Source: Achromobacter sp. Root83 (GTDB lineage: Bacteria; Pseudomonadota; Gammaproteobacteria; Burkholderiales; Burkholderiaceae_B). From it: a DNA stretch of 64,000 nucleotides. The stretch spans positions 1 to 64,000 of the forward strand of contig NZ_LMIU01000002.1 of NCBI RefSeq assembly GCF_001428845.1, written 5' to 3'. Position numbers and translations under genes: made by a program. A model generated the notes under the pieces. The model did no database searches. It saw nothing but the letters and a program-made list of their open reading frames with translations, and was not told where the DNA came from. Below, piece after piece: positions 52,344 to 62,183 of the stretch. How positions within the stretch are numbered: the first letter of the stretch is position 1; each line of letters opens with the position of its first letter.

Positions 52344-53099
52344 ATGAATACCAGCCTGTCATCGACTGTGCCCCTAGGCAGTCCCTTGTACGAACAGGTC
52401 AAGCAGGCCGTGCTTGCCGCCCTGGCGCAAGGCGAATGGACGCAGGGCGAGGCGATTCCGCCGGAAAAGCATCTGGCCGAGCGCTTCGGCGTGTCGATCG
52501 GCACTTTGCGCAAGGCCATCGACGAGCTGGCGGCCGAAAACATCCTGGTCCGCCATCAGGGGCGCGGCACTTACGTCGCGGTGCACACGCGCAATCACCA
52601 TTTCTTCAAGTTCTTCCGCATCGTCGGCCAGGATGGGAGCAAGTCCTACCCCGCCACCGAGCTGCTGCGTTTCCGGCGCGCCAAGGCGTCGGCGGTGGCG
52701 CGCGAAAAGCTCTCCCTGCCGGCCGGCGCCCACGTGTACGAATTCATGAACGTGCTGTCGCTCAACGGCGACGTAGTGATGGTGGACGACGTCTGCCTGC
52801 CCGAATCGCGATTTCCCGGGCTGGTCGAAGCGCATCTGCGCGAACGCGCCAGCACGCTTTACGCCCTGTACCAGGACCTGTTCGGCGTGAATGTGATCGC
52901 AACGGACGAGCGCCTGCGGACATGCCTGGCCGAACGCCCGCACGCGCGCTGCCTGGGCGTGCCCGAGGGCAGCGCGCTGCTGGAGATCCGCCGCATCGCG
53001 TTTTCGTACAACCGCCAGCCCGTCGAGTGGCGCGTCTCGCGAGTGAACACCGAACGCTACGAGTACCTGGGCCAGGAGCCCTGGGAGGCTGGCTCCTGA
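52344..53099 (+). CDS. GntR/HutC family regulator with UTRA domain
   Basis: A 251-residue regulator. The winged helix (PLYEQVKQAVLAALAQGEWTQGEAIPPEKHLAERFGVSIG in essence) is at about 13-75. The UTRA ligand domain starts near residue 95 (LLRFRRAKASAVAREKL). It is divergent from the SuyA-like gene, so it probably represses that operon until sulfolactate, or whatever the true substrate is, binds. Confidence 0.9.
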   Translation: MNTSLSSTVPLGSPLYEQVKQAVLAALAQGEWTQGEAIPPEKHLAERFGVSIGTLRKAIDELAAENILVRHQGRGTYVAVHTRNHHFFKFFRIVGQDGSKSYPATELLRFRRAKASAVAREKLSLPAGAHVYEFMNVLSLNGDVVMVDDVCLPESRFPGLVEAHLRERASTLYALYQDLFGVNVIATDERLRTCLAERPHARCLGVPEGSALLEIRRIAFSYNRQPVEWRVSRVNTERYEYLGQEPWEAGS

Positions 53100-53120
53100 A
53101 CCGTCCCGCGGCGAAAGCAG

Positions 53121-53129
53121 TGCTAGAAT
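53121..53129 (+). promoter_or_regulatory. Extended -10 promoter of metXW
   Basis: TGCTAGAAT (TGn plus TAGAAT) lies 86 bp before the metX ATG. No convincing -35 and no recognisable SAM riboswitch fold were seen in 53100-53214. Confidence 0.5.
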
Positions 53130-53214
53130 TCTTGCCGCAGTACCCAATTTTCGGCGCCGATTTGCCTGATCCGCTTGCGGGCGCCTTCCAATAAATCCAG
53201 CTAAAGAGGTCCGT

Positions 53215-54470
<1,256 letters not shown>

Positions 54471-54474
<4 letters not shown>

Positions 54475-55085
54475 CTCCCGTTACCCCCCGCTATGCCCAC
54501 AGCGCGCTGCGGCCCGATCTGGCGCGCATCGCCGGCTGGATCGAACCCGGCAGCCGCGTCCTGGATCTGGGCTGCGGCGATGGCGCCTTGCTGGCGCACC
54601 TGCGCGACCACCGCCAGGTCCGTGGCGCCGGCGTGGAACTGGACGACACCTGCGTGATCGCCTGCGTGCGCCGCGGGGTAGAGGTCATCCAGCAGAACCT
54701 GGAAGACGGCCTGGCCCTGTTCGACGACAAGCAGTTCGACACCGTGGTGTTGTCGCAGACCCTGCAGTCGATGCACCGCACCGAGCACATCCTGCGCGAA
54801 ATGGCGCGCGTGGCGCGCTACGGCGTGGTGTCGTTCCCCAACTTCGGTTATTGGCCGCATGGCTGGGCCATCCTGCGCGGCCGCATGCCGGTGACGGGGC
54901 AGATGCCCTACCAGTGGTACAACACGCCGAACATCCATCTGTGTACGCTGCGCGACTTCGAGCAGCTTGCCGAAGAGGTGGACGTGAGCATCCTCGAGCG
55001 CGCCACCTTCAATGAAGGCAAGGAAGTGCGGCTGTTCCCAAGCTGGCGCAGCACGCTGGCCGTGTACCGCTTCGCATCCCCCTGA
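54471..55085 (+). CDS. metW: Methionine biosynthesis protein MetW
   Basis: A 204-residue class I methyltransferase-fold protein. The motif [15 protein letters not shown] is at about 24-38, VELDD follows. The conserved [16 protein letters not shown] segment is typical of MetW, which in betaproteobacteria stabilises or activates MetX. The ATG overlaps the metX stop (ATGA), so the proteins are made together. Confidence 0.95.
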
Positions 55086-55190
55086 CATTCCGACACGCAT
55101 CTCCTGACGGCGCGGACGAACAGGCCCTAAAATGCCGCAAGCCCGCGGCCGGCGCCGATTGCGCCGCCGGCCAAGTCCCAGGAGACCGTC

Positions 55191-56438
55191 ATCACCGCTG
55201 TATCCAACGTCTACACCAGCCCGCGCGTTGCCCCATTGCTGGTTTTGGGCTTTGCCAGCGGGCTGCCGTTGGCCCTGACCAGCGGCACCTTGCAGGCCTG
55301 GGCCACTGTCGAAGGCGTCCCGCTTCAGGAAATCGGTTTCCTCACCCTGGTAGGCACGGCCTACACCATCAAGTTCCTCTGGGCCCCGCTGGTGGACCGC
55401 TACGTGCCGCCCTTGCTGGGCCGCCGCCGCGGCTGGATGCTGGTGACCCAGCTGCTGCTGGCGCTGGCCATCATGGGGATGGGGGCGATGTCGCCGTCGG
55501 CCGCGCTGATGCCCCTGGCCTTGCTGGCGGTGTTGGTGGCCTTCCTGTCCGCCACGCAGGACATTGCTTTCGACGCCTATTGCACGGACGTGCTGCGCAA
55601 GGACGAACGGGGCGCGGGCGCGGCCATCAAGGTCATGGGGTACCGGCTGGCGATGATCGTGTCGGGCGGCCTGGCGCTGATTCTTGCGGACCAGTGGATA
55701 GGGTGGGGCAATACCTACGTGCTGATGGGGGGGCTGATGCTGCTGTGCGCGCTGGCCACGTTATGGGCGCCGGAACCCGAACACGTTTCGCGCCCGCCGC
55801 GCAGCCTGCGCGAGGCCGTCGTCGAACCCCTGCATGAATTCTTCACCCGCCGCGGCGCACTGGCGGTCCTGCTGCTGATCGTGCTGTACAAGCTGGGCGA
55901 CGCCTTCGCCGGCGCGCTGTCCACCACCTTCCTGATCCGCGGCGCGGGCTTCACGCCGACCGAAGTCGGCACCGTGAACAAGGTGCTGGGGCTGGCGGCC
56001 ACCATCATCGGCGCGCTGGCCGGCGGGTCGCTCATGTCGCGCTGGGGGCTGTACCGTTCGCTGATGGCCTTCGGCCTGCTGCAGGCAGTGTCGAATCTGG
56101 CGTACTGGCTGATCGCGGTCAGCCCGAAGAACATCTGGCTGATGGCCACCGGGGTCGGCATCGAGAACCTGTGCGGCGGCCTGGGCACGGCGTCTTTCGT
56201 CGGCCTGCTGATGGCGCTGTGCCGCCAGCGGTTCTCGGCCACGCAATTCGCTTTGCTGTCGGCGCTGTCGGCCGTGGGCCGCACCTATCTGGCCGGGCCG
56301 CTGACGCCGCCGTTGGTGAACCATCTGGGCTGGCCCGGCTTTTTCCTGCTGACGGTCGCGATTGCGATACCGGGGCTGGTGCTGCTGAAGATCCTGCGCG
56401 GCACCATCGCTTCCATGGAAAAACAGGGCGAAGCGTAG
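55191..56438 (+). CDS. AmpG-like muropeptide permease (MFS), apparent ATC start
   Basis: About 415 residues with about 12 hydrophobic segments. The N-terminal VLGFASGLPLALTSGTLQAW and the DRYVPPLLGRRRGWMLVTQ loop are characteristic of AmpG, which imports anhydromuropeptides for wall recycling. The conserved sequence begins upstream of the first standard start codon (TTG 55236). An AGGAGA (55180-55185) points to ATC at 55191, five bases later, as the initiation codon. A start at 55236 would lack a ribosome site and truncate the first helix. Confidence 0.8.
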   Translation: MTAVSNVYTSPRVAPLLVLGFASGLPLALTSGTLQAWATVEGVPLQEIGFLTLVGTAYTIKFLWAPLVDRYVPPLLGRRRGWMLVTQLLLALAIMGMGAMSPSAALMPLALLAVLVAFLSATQDIAFDAYCTDVLRKDERGAGAAIKVMGYRLAMIVSGGLALILADQWIGWGNTYVLMGGLMLLCALATLWAPEPEHVSRPPRSLREAVVEPLHEFFTRRGALAVLLLIVLYKLGDAFAGALSTTFLIRGAGFTPTEVGTVNKVLGLAATIIGALAGGSLMSRWGLYRSLMAFGLLQAVSNLAYWLIAVSPKNIWLMATGVGIENLCGGLGTASFVGLLMALCRQRFSATQFALLSALSAVGRTYLAGPLTPPLVNHLGWPGFFLLTVAIAIPGLVLLKILRGTIASMEKQGEA

Positions 56439-56462
56439 CCGCGCCACGTTTCGCCCTGTGTG

Positions 56463-56492
56463 AAAGGCGGCGCCCAAAGCGCCGCCTTTTTT
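56463..56492. terminator. Bidirectional intrinsic terminator
   Basis: GGCGGCGC (56466-56473) pairs perfectly with GCGCCGCC (56479-56486), followed by six T; AAA on the other side. It lies between the convergent ampG-like and universal stress genes. Confidence 0.9.
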
Positions 56493-56503
56493 CTTTGGCC
56501 CGA

Positions 56504-57373
56504 TTACTCGTCGCCAGTCAGCCTGACGATCAGCACGTCGCTGGGCAAGGATTCCAACAGGCGTTCAGCCACGCTGCCGATCGCCGTGCGCAGGATGCCC
56601 GTGCGGCCATGGGTGCCCGTCACGACCAGGTCGGAACGGTGGTTGAACGAGTATTCGGACAGCACGGTTTCCGGCTGGCCGGCTTCCAGCACGACCTTTG
56701 GCGGCACTCCCTTGGGCAGTTCGGGCGTTTCGGCGATGAACTGCAGCGCGCACTGTTCGGCGGTCTTGAAGAAGCTGTTGACGACGGCGTCGTCGGGCGT
56801 GTTCACCCCCTGGAAGGGCACTTCATAGGCGTTGAACAAGGTCAGGTCGGCGTTGGGCACGAGTTGCAGCGCCGCGCGCAGCGCCTGCCGCGAGCCGGCC
56901 GAGAAGTCGGTGGCGACCAGGACGTCGCGGTACGGCTTGCGCGGGCGGTTCTTCACGACCAGCACCGGCTGGCGCGCCTGGCGGGCCAGCTTTTCCACGG
57001 TGGTGCCCAGCAGCAGGCGGCCCAGGGTTTCGTCGCGGGCGATGCCGGTGACGATCAGCGAGCAGCCGTAGGTGTCGGCCGTTTCCATGATGCGCGCAAG
57101 CGGATCCCCCTTGGCGACGACGACTTCGGTGGGCACATCGGCCGCGGCCAGGTCTTCCGCCAGCTCGCGTTCGGCCAAGGCCTTGTGGTCGGTCGACAGG
57201 CGCCGCCAGACCGGCGTGGTCAGGCGCGCGGGCGTGGCATGGGATTCCATGACATGCAGCACGATCAGCTTGGTATTGAGTTCCTTGGTCAACTGCAATG
57301 CGCGGTCCAAGGCTCGGTCGCCGCGTGCGCTCAGGTCGGTGGCCAGCAGGATGGGGCCAGTTTGCTGTGTCAT
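56504..57373 (-). CDS. Tandem-domain universal stress protein
   Basis: A 289-residue protein with two UspA domains (about 1-150 and 150-289). The second has the ATP-binding motif GTHGRTGILRTAIGSVAERLL. The first has a diverged version (GIARDETLGRLLLGTTVEKL) and may not bind nucleotide. It is a cytoplasmic stress protein. The ATG at 57373 is followed by QQTGPILLATDLSARGDRAL, typical of the first strand. It is monocistronic and divergent from the TRIC-like gene. Confidence 0.92.
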   Translation of the reverse strand: MTQQTGPILLATDLSARGDRALDRALQLTKELNTKLIVLHVMESHATPARLTTPVWRRLSTDHKALAERELAEDLAAADVPTEVVVAKGDPLARIMETADTYGCSLIVTGIARDETLGRLLLGTTVEKLARQARQPVLVVKNRPRKPYRDVLVATDFSAGSRQALRAALQLVPNADLTLFNAYEVPFQGVNTPDDAVVNSFFKTAEQCALQFIAETPELPKGVPPKVVLEAGQPETVLSEYSFNHRSDLVVTGTHGRTGILRTAIGSVAERLLESLPSDVLIVRLTGDE

Positions 57374-57597
57374 ACCTTATCTCCCGGTTGTGGCCAGATG
57401 GGCGGCTCCCGCGTCCGTGCCGTCTGGCTATTGGCGCCCGGTCGGGCACATTTCCATTGTCTCGCCGCGAAACGAGACGGGCTTTGATGGATATCAACCC
57501 AGGGTCGAGGGTACGGGATGGCGGGCCGGCAGGCAATGGGCGCCGGCCGCCGGCCAGGCTCAATACAATGGGGCCTTCCTCGACCTTCGCGCGTCCC

Positions 57598-58236
57598 ATG
57601 CTCTCCGATATTTCGCCCGTTCTGCTGCACACGCTGTACCTCGTCGCCATCGTGGCCGAAGCCATGACCGCGGCGCTTTCGGCGGGGCGGCGGGACATGG
57701 ACTGGATGGGCGTCTGCATCATCGCCTGCGTCACCGCCCTGGGGGGCGGCTCGTTGCGCGACGTGCTGCTGGGGCACTATCCGCTGACCTGGGTGATCCA
57801 TCCTGAATACCTGTGGATGACCGGCGGGGCGGCGATCCTGACCGCCCTGATCGCGCCGGTCATGCGGCGGCTGCGCAGCGTGTTCCTGCTGGCCGACGCG
57901 CTGGGACTGGTGGCTTTTACCGTCATCGGCTGCCAGGTGGCGCAAATGATGCAGCTTCCGATCACGGTGGTGCTGATCAGCGGGATGATCACCGGATGCG
58001 CCGGCGGGGTGCTGCGGGATGTACTCTGCAACGAGGTGCCGCTGCTGTTCCGCAAGGAGCTCTACGCCAGCGTGTCCCTCGTGACCGGCGCCCTGTACCT
58101 GGGTGTGCAGGCCTTGGGCCTGTCCGCCAACGCCGCCGTGCCCATCGCGCTGGCCGCCGGCCTGGCGATGCGCCTGCTGGCGCTGCGATTCAACTGGCAG
58201 ATGCCCAAATTCGTGTATCGCGACGATTGGGACTGA
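57598..58236 (+). CDS. TRIC-type cation channel (YadS/YicG-like)
   Basis: A 212-residue membrane protein with about seven hydrophobic segments. The duplicated motif GGGSLRDVLLG and GGVLRDVLCNEVP is diagnostic of UPF0126/TRIC proteins, which form trimeric cation channels. The ATG at 57598 has no strong ribosome site; an upstream in-frame ATG at 57568 would add 10 residues. Confidence 0.9.
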   Translation: MLSDISPVLLHTLYLVAIVAEAMTAALSAGRRDMDWMGVCIIACVTALGGGSLRDVLLGHYPLTWVIHPEYLWMTGGAAILTALIAPVMRRLRSVFLLADALGLVAFTVIGCQVAQMMQLPITVVLISGMITGCAGGVLRDVLCNEVPLLFRKELYASVSLVTGALYLGVQALGLSANAAVPIALAAGLAMRLLALRFNWQMPKFVYRDDWD

Positions 58237-58267
58237 ACGGCCGGGCGCCGGGATGGTTTTTTCGGTA

Positions 58268-58312
58268 TGAAACAGTATTACTACTTGTGTTTCAATAAAT
58301 TTCTAGTATCTT
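58268..58312 (+). promoter_or_regulatory. GntR promoter with TGAAACA/TGTTTCA dyad
   Basis: TGAAACA (58268-58274) and TGTTTCA (58288-58294) form a perfect inverted repeat with a 13-bp spacer. It overlaps the -35 of a candidate promoter, TTGTGT (58285-58290)-N16-TATCTT (58307-58312). It is probably an autoregulatory operator for the gene that follows. Confidence 0.6.
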
Positions 58313-58356
58313 GTCACTGTCTCATACCATGCGTTGCGCAGTAAAAGGGGAGCCGA

Positions 58357-59028
58357 TTGGACGTCAAAGCGCCCGCCACGATTCCGTATTTCCTACAGGA
58401 ACAGATTCGTGAGTTGATAGTGGACGGCACTATCCGGCCAGGGCAGCCGTTGCGGGAACAGGAACTGGAGCAGCGCTTCGGCACCAGCCGCAGTCCCATC
58501 CGGGAAGCCCTGCGTCTGCTGGAGCTGAGCGGCCTGGTTACGCATATTCAGCGCAAGGGCTTCCGGGTCACCCTCTATACCGAAACCCAGATCCGCCATC
58601 TGTACATGTTGCGCGCGGAGCTGGAGGCGTACTGCATCCGTCAGGTTGCCGAAATGCCCGATGTGGCGCCGCTGGTGGCCGAATTGCGCGGCTATCACGA
58701 GGCGATCGTCGCCGCGATGGCCCGCCGCGACGTGCGCGGCTTTATCGTGGCATCGCGCGAGTTCTATCTGGCAAGCGCCCGTTACACCGGAAATACGCCG
58801 CTGACCAGCATGCTCAGCAAGCTCTACGAGCAGATCGAGCCGCTGCGCTATCTGCTGGCCCGTCAGTCGCTGGCGTCCAACCAGATCCCGAACTACACGC
58901 ACGGGATACTCCTGGCGCTGGGCAACCGCGACTTTGACCGCGCGGCCGAGTTGACGCGCGCCTACGTGGTGGAAGTATTGCCCGAAATCCTGCGGACCTA
59001 TCGCAGCGCGTCCCTGCAGGACGCTTGA
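58357..59028 (+). CDS. GntR family regulator (FCD-type)
   Basis: A 223-residue regulator. The winged helix covers about 10-70 (FLQEQIRELIVDGTIRPGQP, GTSRSPIREALRLLELSGLV). The helical FCD domain follows. The start is TTG 58357 with an excellent AAAGGGGAG site 5 bases upstream. It is convergent with pxpA (43-bp gap) and is a candidate regulator of the 5-oxoprolinase genes. Confidence 0.9.
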   Translation: MDVKAPATIPYFLQEQIRELIVDGTIRPGQPLREQELEQRFGTSRSPIREALRLLELSGLVTHIQRKGFRVTLYTETQIRHLYMLRAELEAYCIRQVAEMPDVAPLVAELRGYHEAIVAAMARRDVRGFIVASREFYLASARYTGNTPLTSMLSKLYEQIEPLRYLLARQSLASNQIPNYTHGILLALGNRDFDRAAELTRAYVVEVLPEILRTYRSASLQDA

Positions 59029-59071
59029 TCAGCAGGCGCCCCGGCTTCTGACGCCGGGCGGCCACCACCCC

Positions 59072-59839
59072 TCAGCCGCGAGGCGGCGTACCCACTTCGA
59101 TGCCCGCCTTTTCCAAGGCCTGGCGGATGCCGTTGGCGAAAATCAGCGCGTTGGGCTGGTCGCCATGGATACAGAGCGTGTCGGCCTGCACCGGCACGTC
59201 CTTGCCGTCGACCGAGCGCACCAGACCTTCCCGCACCATGCGCACCACCTGCGCCACGGCCTGATCCACGTCTTCGATCATGGCGCCGGCACGCGCGCGC
59301 GGCGTCAGCGAGCCGTCGTCCTGGTAGGAGCGGTCGGCGAATACTTCGTTGGCGGCCGCCAGGCCGATGGCGCGCGCGGCGTCGATCAGCTTGCTGCCCG
59401 CCAGGCCGTACAGGATCAGCGAGGCGTCCACGTCCTTGACCGCCTGGCAGATGGCTCGCGCCAGGCCTTCGTCCTTGGCCGCCATGTTGTAGAGCGCGCC
59501 ATGGGCCTTCACATGGTGCAGCCGCGCGCCCTGCGATGCCGCCACGCCGGCCAGCGCGCCGATCTGGTAGACCACGATGTCATAGGCTTCGTCGGGGCTG
59601 ATCTGGATGATGCGGCGGCCAAAGCCCGCCAGGTCCTGCAGGCTGGGATGGGCGCCAAGCGCCACGCCCTGCTTGAGCGCGGCCGCCACGGTCTTGCGCA
59701 TGGTGGCTGGATCGCCGCCGTGAAAGCCGCAGGCGATGTTGGCGGAGCTGACGTATTGCAGCACCGCCGCGTCGTTGCCCATGGTCCAGGCGCCATAGCT
59801 TTCGCCCATGTCGCAGTTCAAATCGATGCGGGTGGTCAT
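59072..59839 (-). CDS. pxpA: 5-oxoprolinase subunit A (LamB/YcsF)
   Basis: A 255-residue protein of the LamB/YcsF family. DLNCDMGESYGAW and NIACGFHGGDPATM at the N-terminus are diagnostic. KAHGALYNMA and the late LCIHGDQPNA are further signatures. With PxpB and PxpC it hydrolyses 5-oxoproline (pyroglutamate) to glutamate with ATP, removing a product of glutathione and peptide breakdown. It is last in the VOC-pxpB-pxpC-pxpA operon. Confidence 0.94.
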   Translation of the reverse strand: MTTRIDLNCDMGESYGAWTMGNDAAVLQYVSSANIACGFHGGDPATMRKTVAAALKQGVALGAHPSLQDLAGFGRRIIQISPDEAYDIVVYQIGALAGVAASQGARLHHVKAHGALYNMAAKDEGLARAICQAVKDVDASLILYGLAGSKLIDAARAIGLAAANEVFADRSYQDDGSLTPRARAGAMIEDVDQAVAQVVRMVREGLVRSVDGKDVPVQADTLCIHGDQPNALIFANGIRQALEKAGIEVGTPPRG

Positions 59840-59852
59840 AGCGGTTTCCTTT

Positions 59853-60845
59853 TTAGGCCAGGAGCGCGCGCAGCGGCGCCAGCGCCTCGTGCAATTGCGC
59901 GAAGGCGCGTTCGCGCTCGCCGTCCAGGCGCTGCGCTTCCTCGAGTTCGATGCGCTGGAATCGCAGGGCCTGTCCGGGCGCGCATTGCGCCAGGGCGGGC
60001 AGGTCCACCGTTGCGATCTGCGCGATCTTGGGATAGCCGCCGGTGGTTTGCCGGTCGGCCATGAGGATGATGGCCTCGCCGCCCGAAGGAACCTGCACGG
60101 TGCCGAAACAGGCGGCCTCCGACAGCATTTGCCGTGGCTGGTTCATGGACAGGCGCGGACCGATCAGCCGATAGCCCATGCGGTCGGACTGCGGGCTGAT
60201 GTGGAATTCGGATTCGGCGTAGGCGCGGCGGCTGGATTGCGAGAATTCCGGCCAGTGCACGCCGGGCAGGAAGCGGATGGCCTCGCGGCGCTTGTTGCCC
60301 AAGGTGGACGGCAGGTAGACGCGGACATCCCAAAGCGCTTTCTGCAATGCGCCCAGGTCGCGGCCTTGCGCGAGCGGCTGGCGTAGGGGGATGACATCGC
60401 CCTTTGCCAGCGCGCGCCCCTGGAAGCCGCCGAAGCCGCTGCGCAGGTAGGTGGTTTCGCTGCCCATGACGGGCGCCAGCGCAAAGCCGCCATGCACCGC
60501 CAGATAGGCGCGCACGCCCGCCGCGGGCCGGGCTCCGAAGGCCAGGATGTCGCCGGCCCGGGCGACCAGCGGCCGAAGCAGCGGAATGTCCTGGCCGTTC
60601 AGCGTGGCGCCAAGGTCGGCGCCGGCCAGCGCGAAGCAGGCCGGGGCGTCAAAGCGCAGGGACGGGCCGGTCAGGGTGATTTCCAGCGTGGCCGGGTCGC
60701 CGGTATTGCCCGCCAGCGCGTTGGCCAGCCGGTGGGCGCGTTCGTCCATGGCGCCCGCCACCGGGATGCCCTGGTGCTGGTAGCCTTCGCGCCCGCGGTC
60801 CTGGAAGCTGGACTGCATGCCGGGCTTGATCACGGTCACGCTCAT
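59853..60845 (-). CDS. pxpC: 5-oxoprolinase subunit C
   Basis: A 330-residue allophanate hydrolase subunit 2-type protein. The opening VIKPGMQSSFQDRGREGYQHQGIPVAGAMD (two-part motif) and NRAYAESEF-like SDRMGYRLIGP region are typical. It partners PxpB. Its start overlaps the pxpB stop by four bases, and pxpA follows after 13 bp. Confidence 0.93.
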   Translation of the reverse strand: MSVTVIKPGMQSSFQDRGREGYQHQGIPVAGAMDERAHRLANALAGNTGDPATLEITLTGPSLRFDAPACFALAGADLGATLNGQDIPLLRPLVARAGDILAFGARPAAGVRAYLAVHGGFALAPVMGSETTYLRSGFGGFQGRALAKGDVIPLRQPLAQGRDLGALQKALWDVRVYLPSTLGNKRREAIRFLPGVHWPEFSQSSRRAYAESEFHISPQSDRMGYRLIGPRLSMNQPRQMLSEAACFGTVQVPSGGEAIILMADRQTTGGYPKIAQIATVDLPALAQCAPGQALRFQRIELEEAQRLDGERERAFAQLHEALAPLRALLA

Positions 60846-61582
60846 GGCCGGGCTCCGCGGATGCGGTCGAATTCTTCGGGGCCGATGGGCACGAACCGCA
60901 CCGAGTCGCCAGGCTGGAGCAAGGCGGCGGGGTCGCGGGACGGATCGAACATCACGAGCGGGGTGGCGCCGATGATGTTCCAGCCGCCCGGCAGCCGGTT
61001 CGGGTAGATCACGGTCTGGCGGTTGGCGATCGCCACGGCGCCGGGAGGCACCGCGGTGCGCGGCGACGGCCGCCGGGGAATGTTCAGTTTTTCGTCGTGC
61101 ACGCCCAGGTAGGCGTGGCCCGGCGCGAAACCCAGCATGAACACCATGCTGCGCGGCTGGCTGTGCAATTGAATGATGCCGTCGGGCGTGAGGCGGGCGG
61201 CGCGGGCCACTTCGTCCAAGTCGGGTCCGTGTTCGCCACCGTAGCAGACGGGGATATCGACCTCGCGTCCGCCGGCGTCGGCGGCCGGGATACCGTTGGC
61301 CAGCAGGGCCTGGATATGTTCGGCCAGCGTGGCGTAGGAGGGGCCTTCGCCGTGTCCGCCGGGGCGGTAGTGCACCGCCACCGCGACAAAGGAGGGCACC
61401 ACGTCGGTCACGCCCGGCAGCCGCGCGTCGCGCAGCTTGCGGGCCGCGGCCAGACAGGTGCGTCCTACCGAGGCGTCGATCTGGTCTCCGAAGGAGATGA
61501 TCAGGCAGCGGTCACCCTGGGGCAGGATGCGCCAGCGGGTTTCGGCCGGAGAAGGGGGGTCTGAAGTTGCGTTCAACGGCAC
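60842..61582 (-). CDS. pxpB: 5-oxoprolinase subunit B
   Basis: A 246-residue KipI/allophanate hydrolase subunit 1-type protein. PVCYGGEHGPDLDEVA, GFAPGHAYLG and LPGGWNIIGATPL are diagnostic. The start is GTG 61582. It lies 18 bp after the VOC-family gene, so that gene is in the operon too. Confidence 0.93.
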   Translation of the reverse strand: MPLNATSDPPSPAETRWRILPQGDRCLIISFGDQIDASVGRTCLAAARKLRDARLPGVTDVVPSFVAVAVHYRPGGHGEGPSYATLAEHIQALLANGIPAADAGGREVDIPVCYGGEHGPDLDEVARAARLTPDGIIQLHSQPRSMVFMLGFAPGHAYLGVHDEKLNIPRRPSPRTAVPPGAVAIANRQTVIYPNRLPGGWNIIGATPLVMFDPSRDPAALLQPGDSVRFVPIGPEEFDRIRGARP

Positions 61583-61600
61583 GAAACCTGTAGTGGCGGA

Positions 61601-62032
61601 TTACTTGGCGAACAACGAATCCATGTTCTTGAATGCCTTGAATTCCAGCGCATTGCCCGACGGATCCAGGAAGAACATGGTGGCTTGTTCGCCCACTTCG
61701 CCCTTGAAACGGATGTAGGGCTCGATGACGAACTCGGTGCCGGTGTCGGTCAGGCGCTTGGCCATGGCTTCCCATTGTTCCATGGAAAGCACGGCGCCGA
61801 AATGGCGCACCGGCACATTATGCGAATCCACGGCGCTAGTGGCCTTGTGGCCGCATTCGCCGGGCGACAGGTGAGCCACGATCTGGTGGCCGTAGAAATT
61901 GAAGTCGATCCAATCGGGCGAGCTGCGGCCCTCCGGACAGCCCAGCTTGTCGCCGTAGAAGGCGCGGGCTTCGGCCAGGTCGCGGACCGGAAAGGCCAGG
62001 TGGAACGGCGGCAGATTGGTTTGGGCGGTCAT
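61601..62032 (-). CDS. VOC family (glyoxalase-like) protein
   Basis: A 143-residue vicinal-oxygen-chelate protein. The fold starts with [22 protein letters not shown] (His metal ligand) and ends with [17 protein letters not shown] (Glu ligand). The middle HFGAVLS supplies another His. It is probably a metal-dependent dioxygenase, isomerase or lyase of unknown substrate. ATG 62032 has CGGAG. It leads the pxp operon and may act on a related amino-acid derivative. Confidence 0.88.
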   Translation of the reverse strand: MTAQTNLPPFHLAFPVRDLAEARAFYGDKLGCPEGRSSPDWIDFNFYGHQIVAHLSPGECGHKATSAVDSHNVPVRHFGAVLSMEQWEAMAKRLTDTGTEFVIEPYIRFKGEVGEQATMFFLDPSGNALEFKAFKNMDSLFAK

Positions 62033-62183
62033 GAAAAGCTCCGGGTGAGGCAAAAGAAGATGATCGGTCAGAATGCGGGCCGTCGCAAGATTGCGGGACG
62101 CTTAGCACCAGTGTGTAGTTTAGGTATTGTTTTTTTGATTGAAAAACGATATTTTTTGTGTCTTAGCATCGAAAATATTGATC

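Noticed and set aside
53100..53214. SAM riboswitch before metX
   Set aside because: The leader is short and I could not find a SAM-type pseudoknot or the usual conserved blocks; only an extended -10 is supported.
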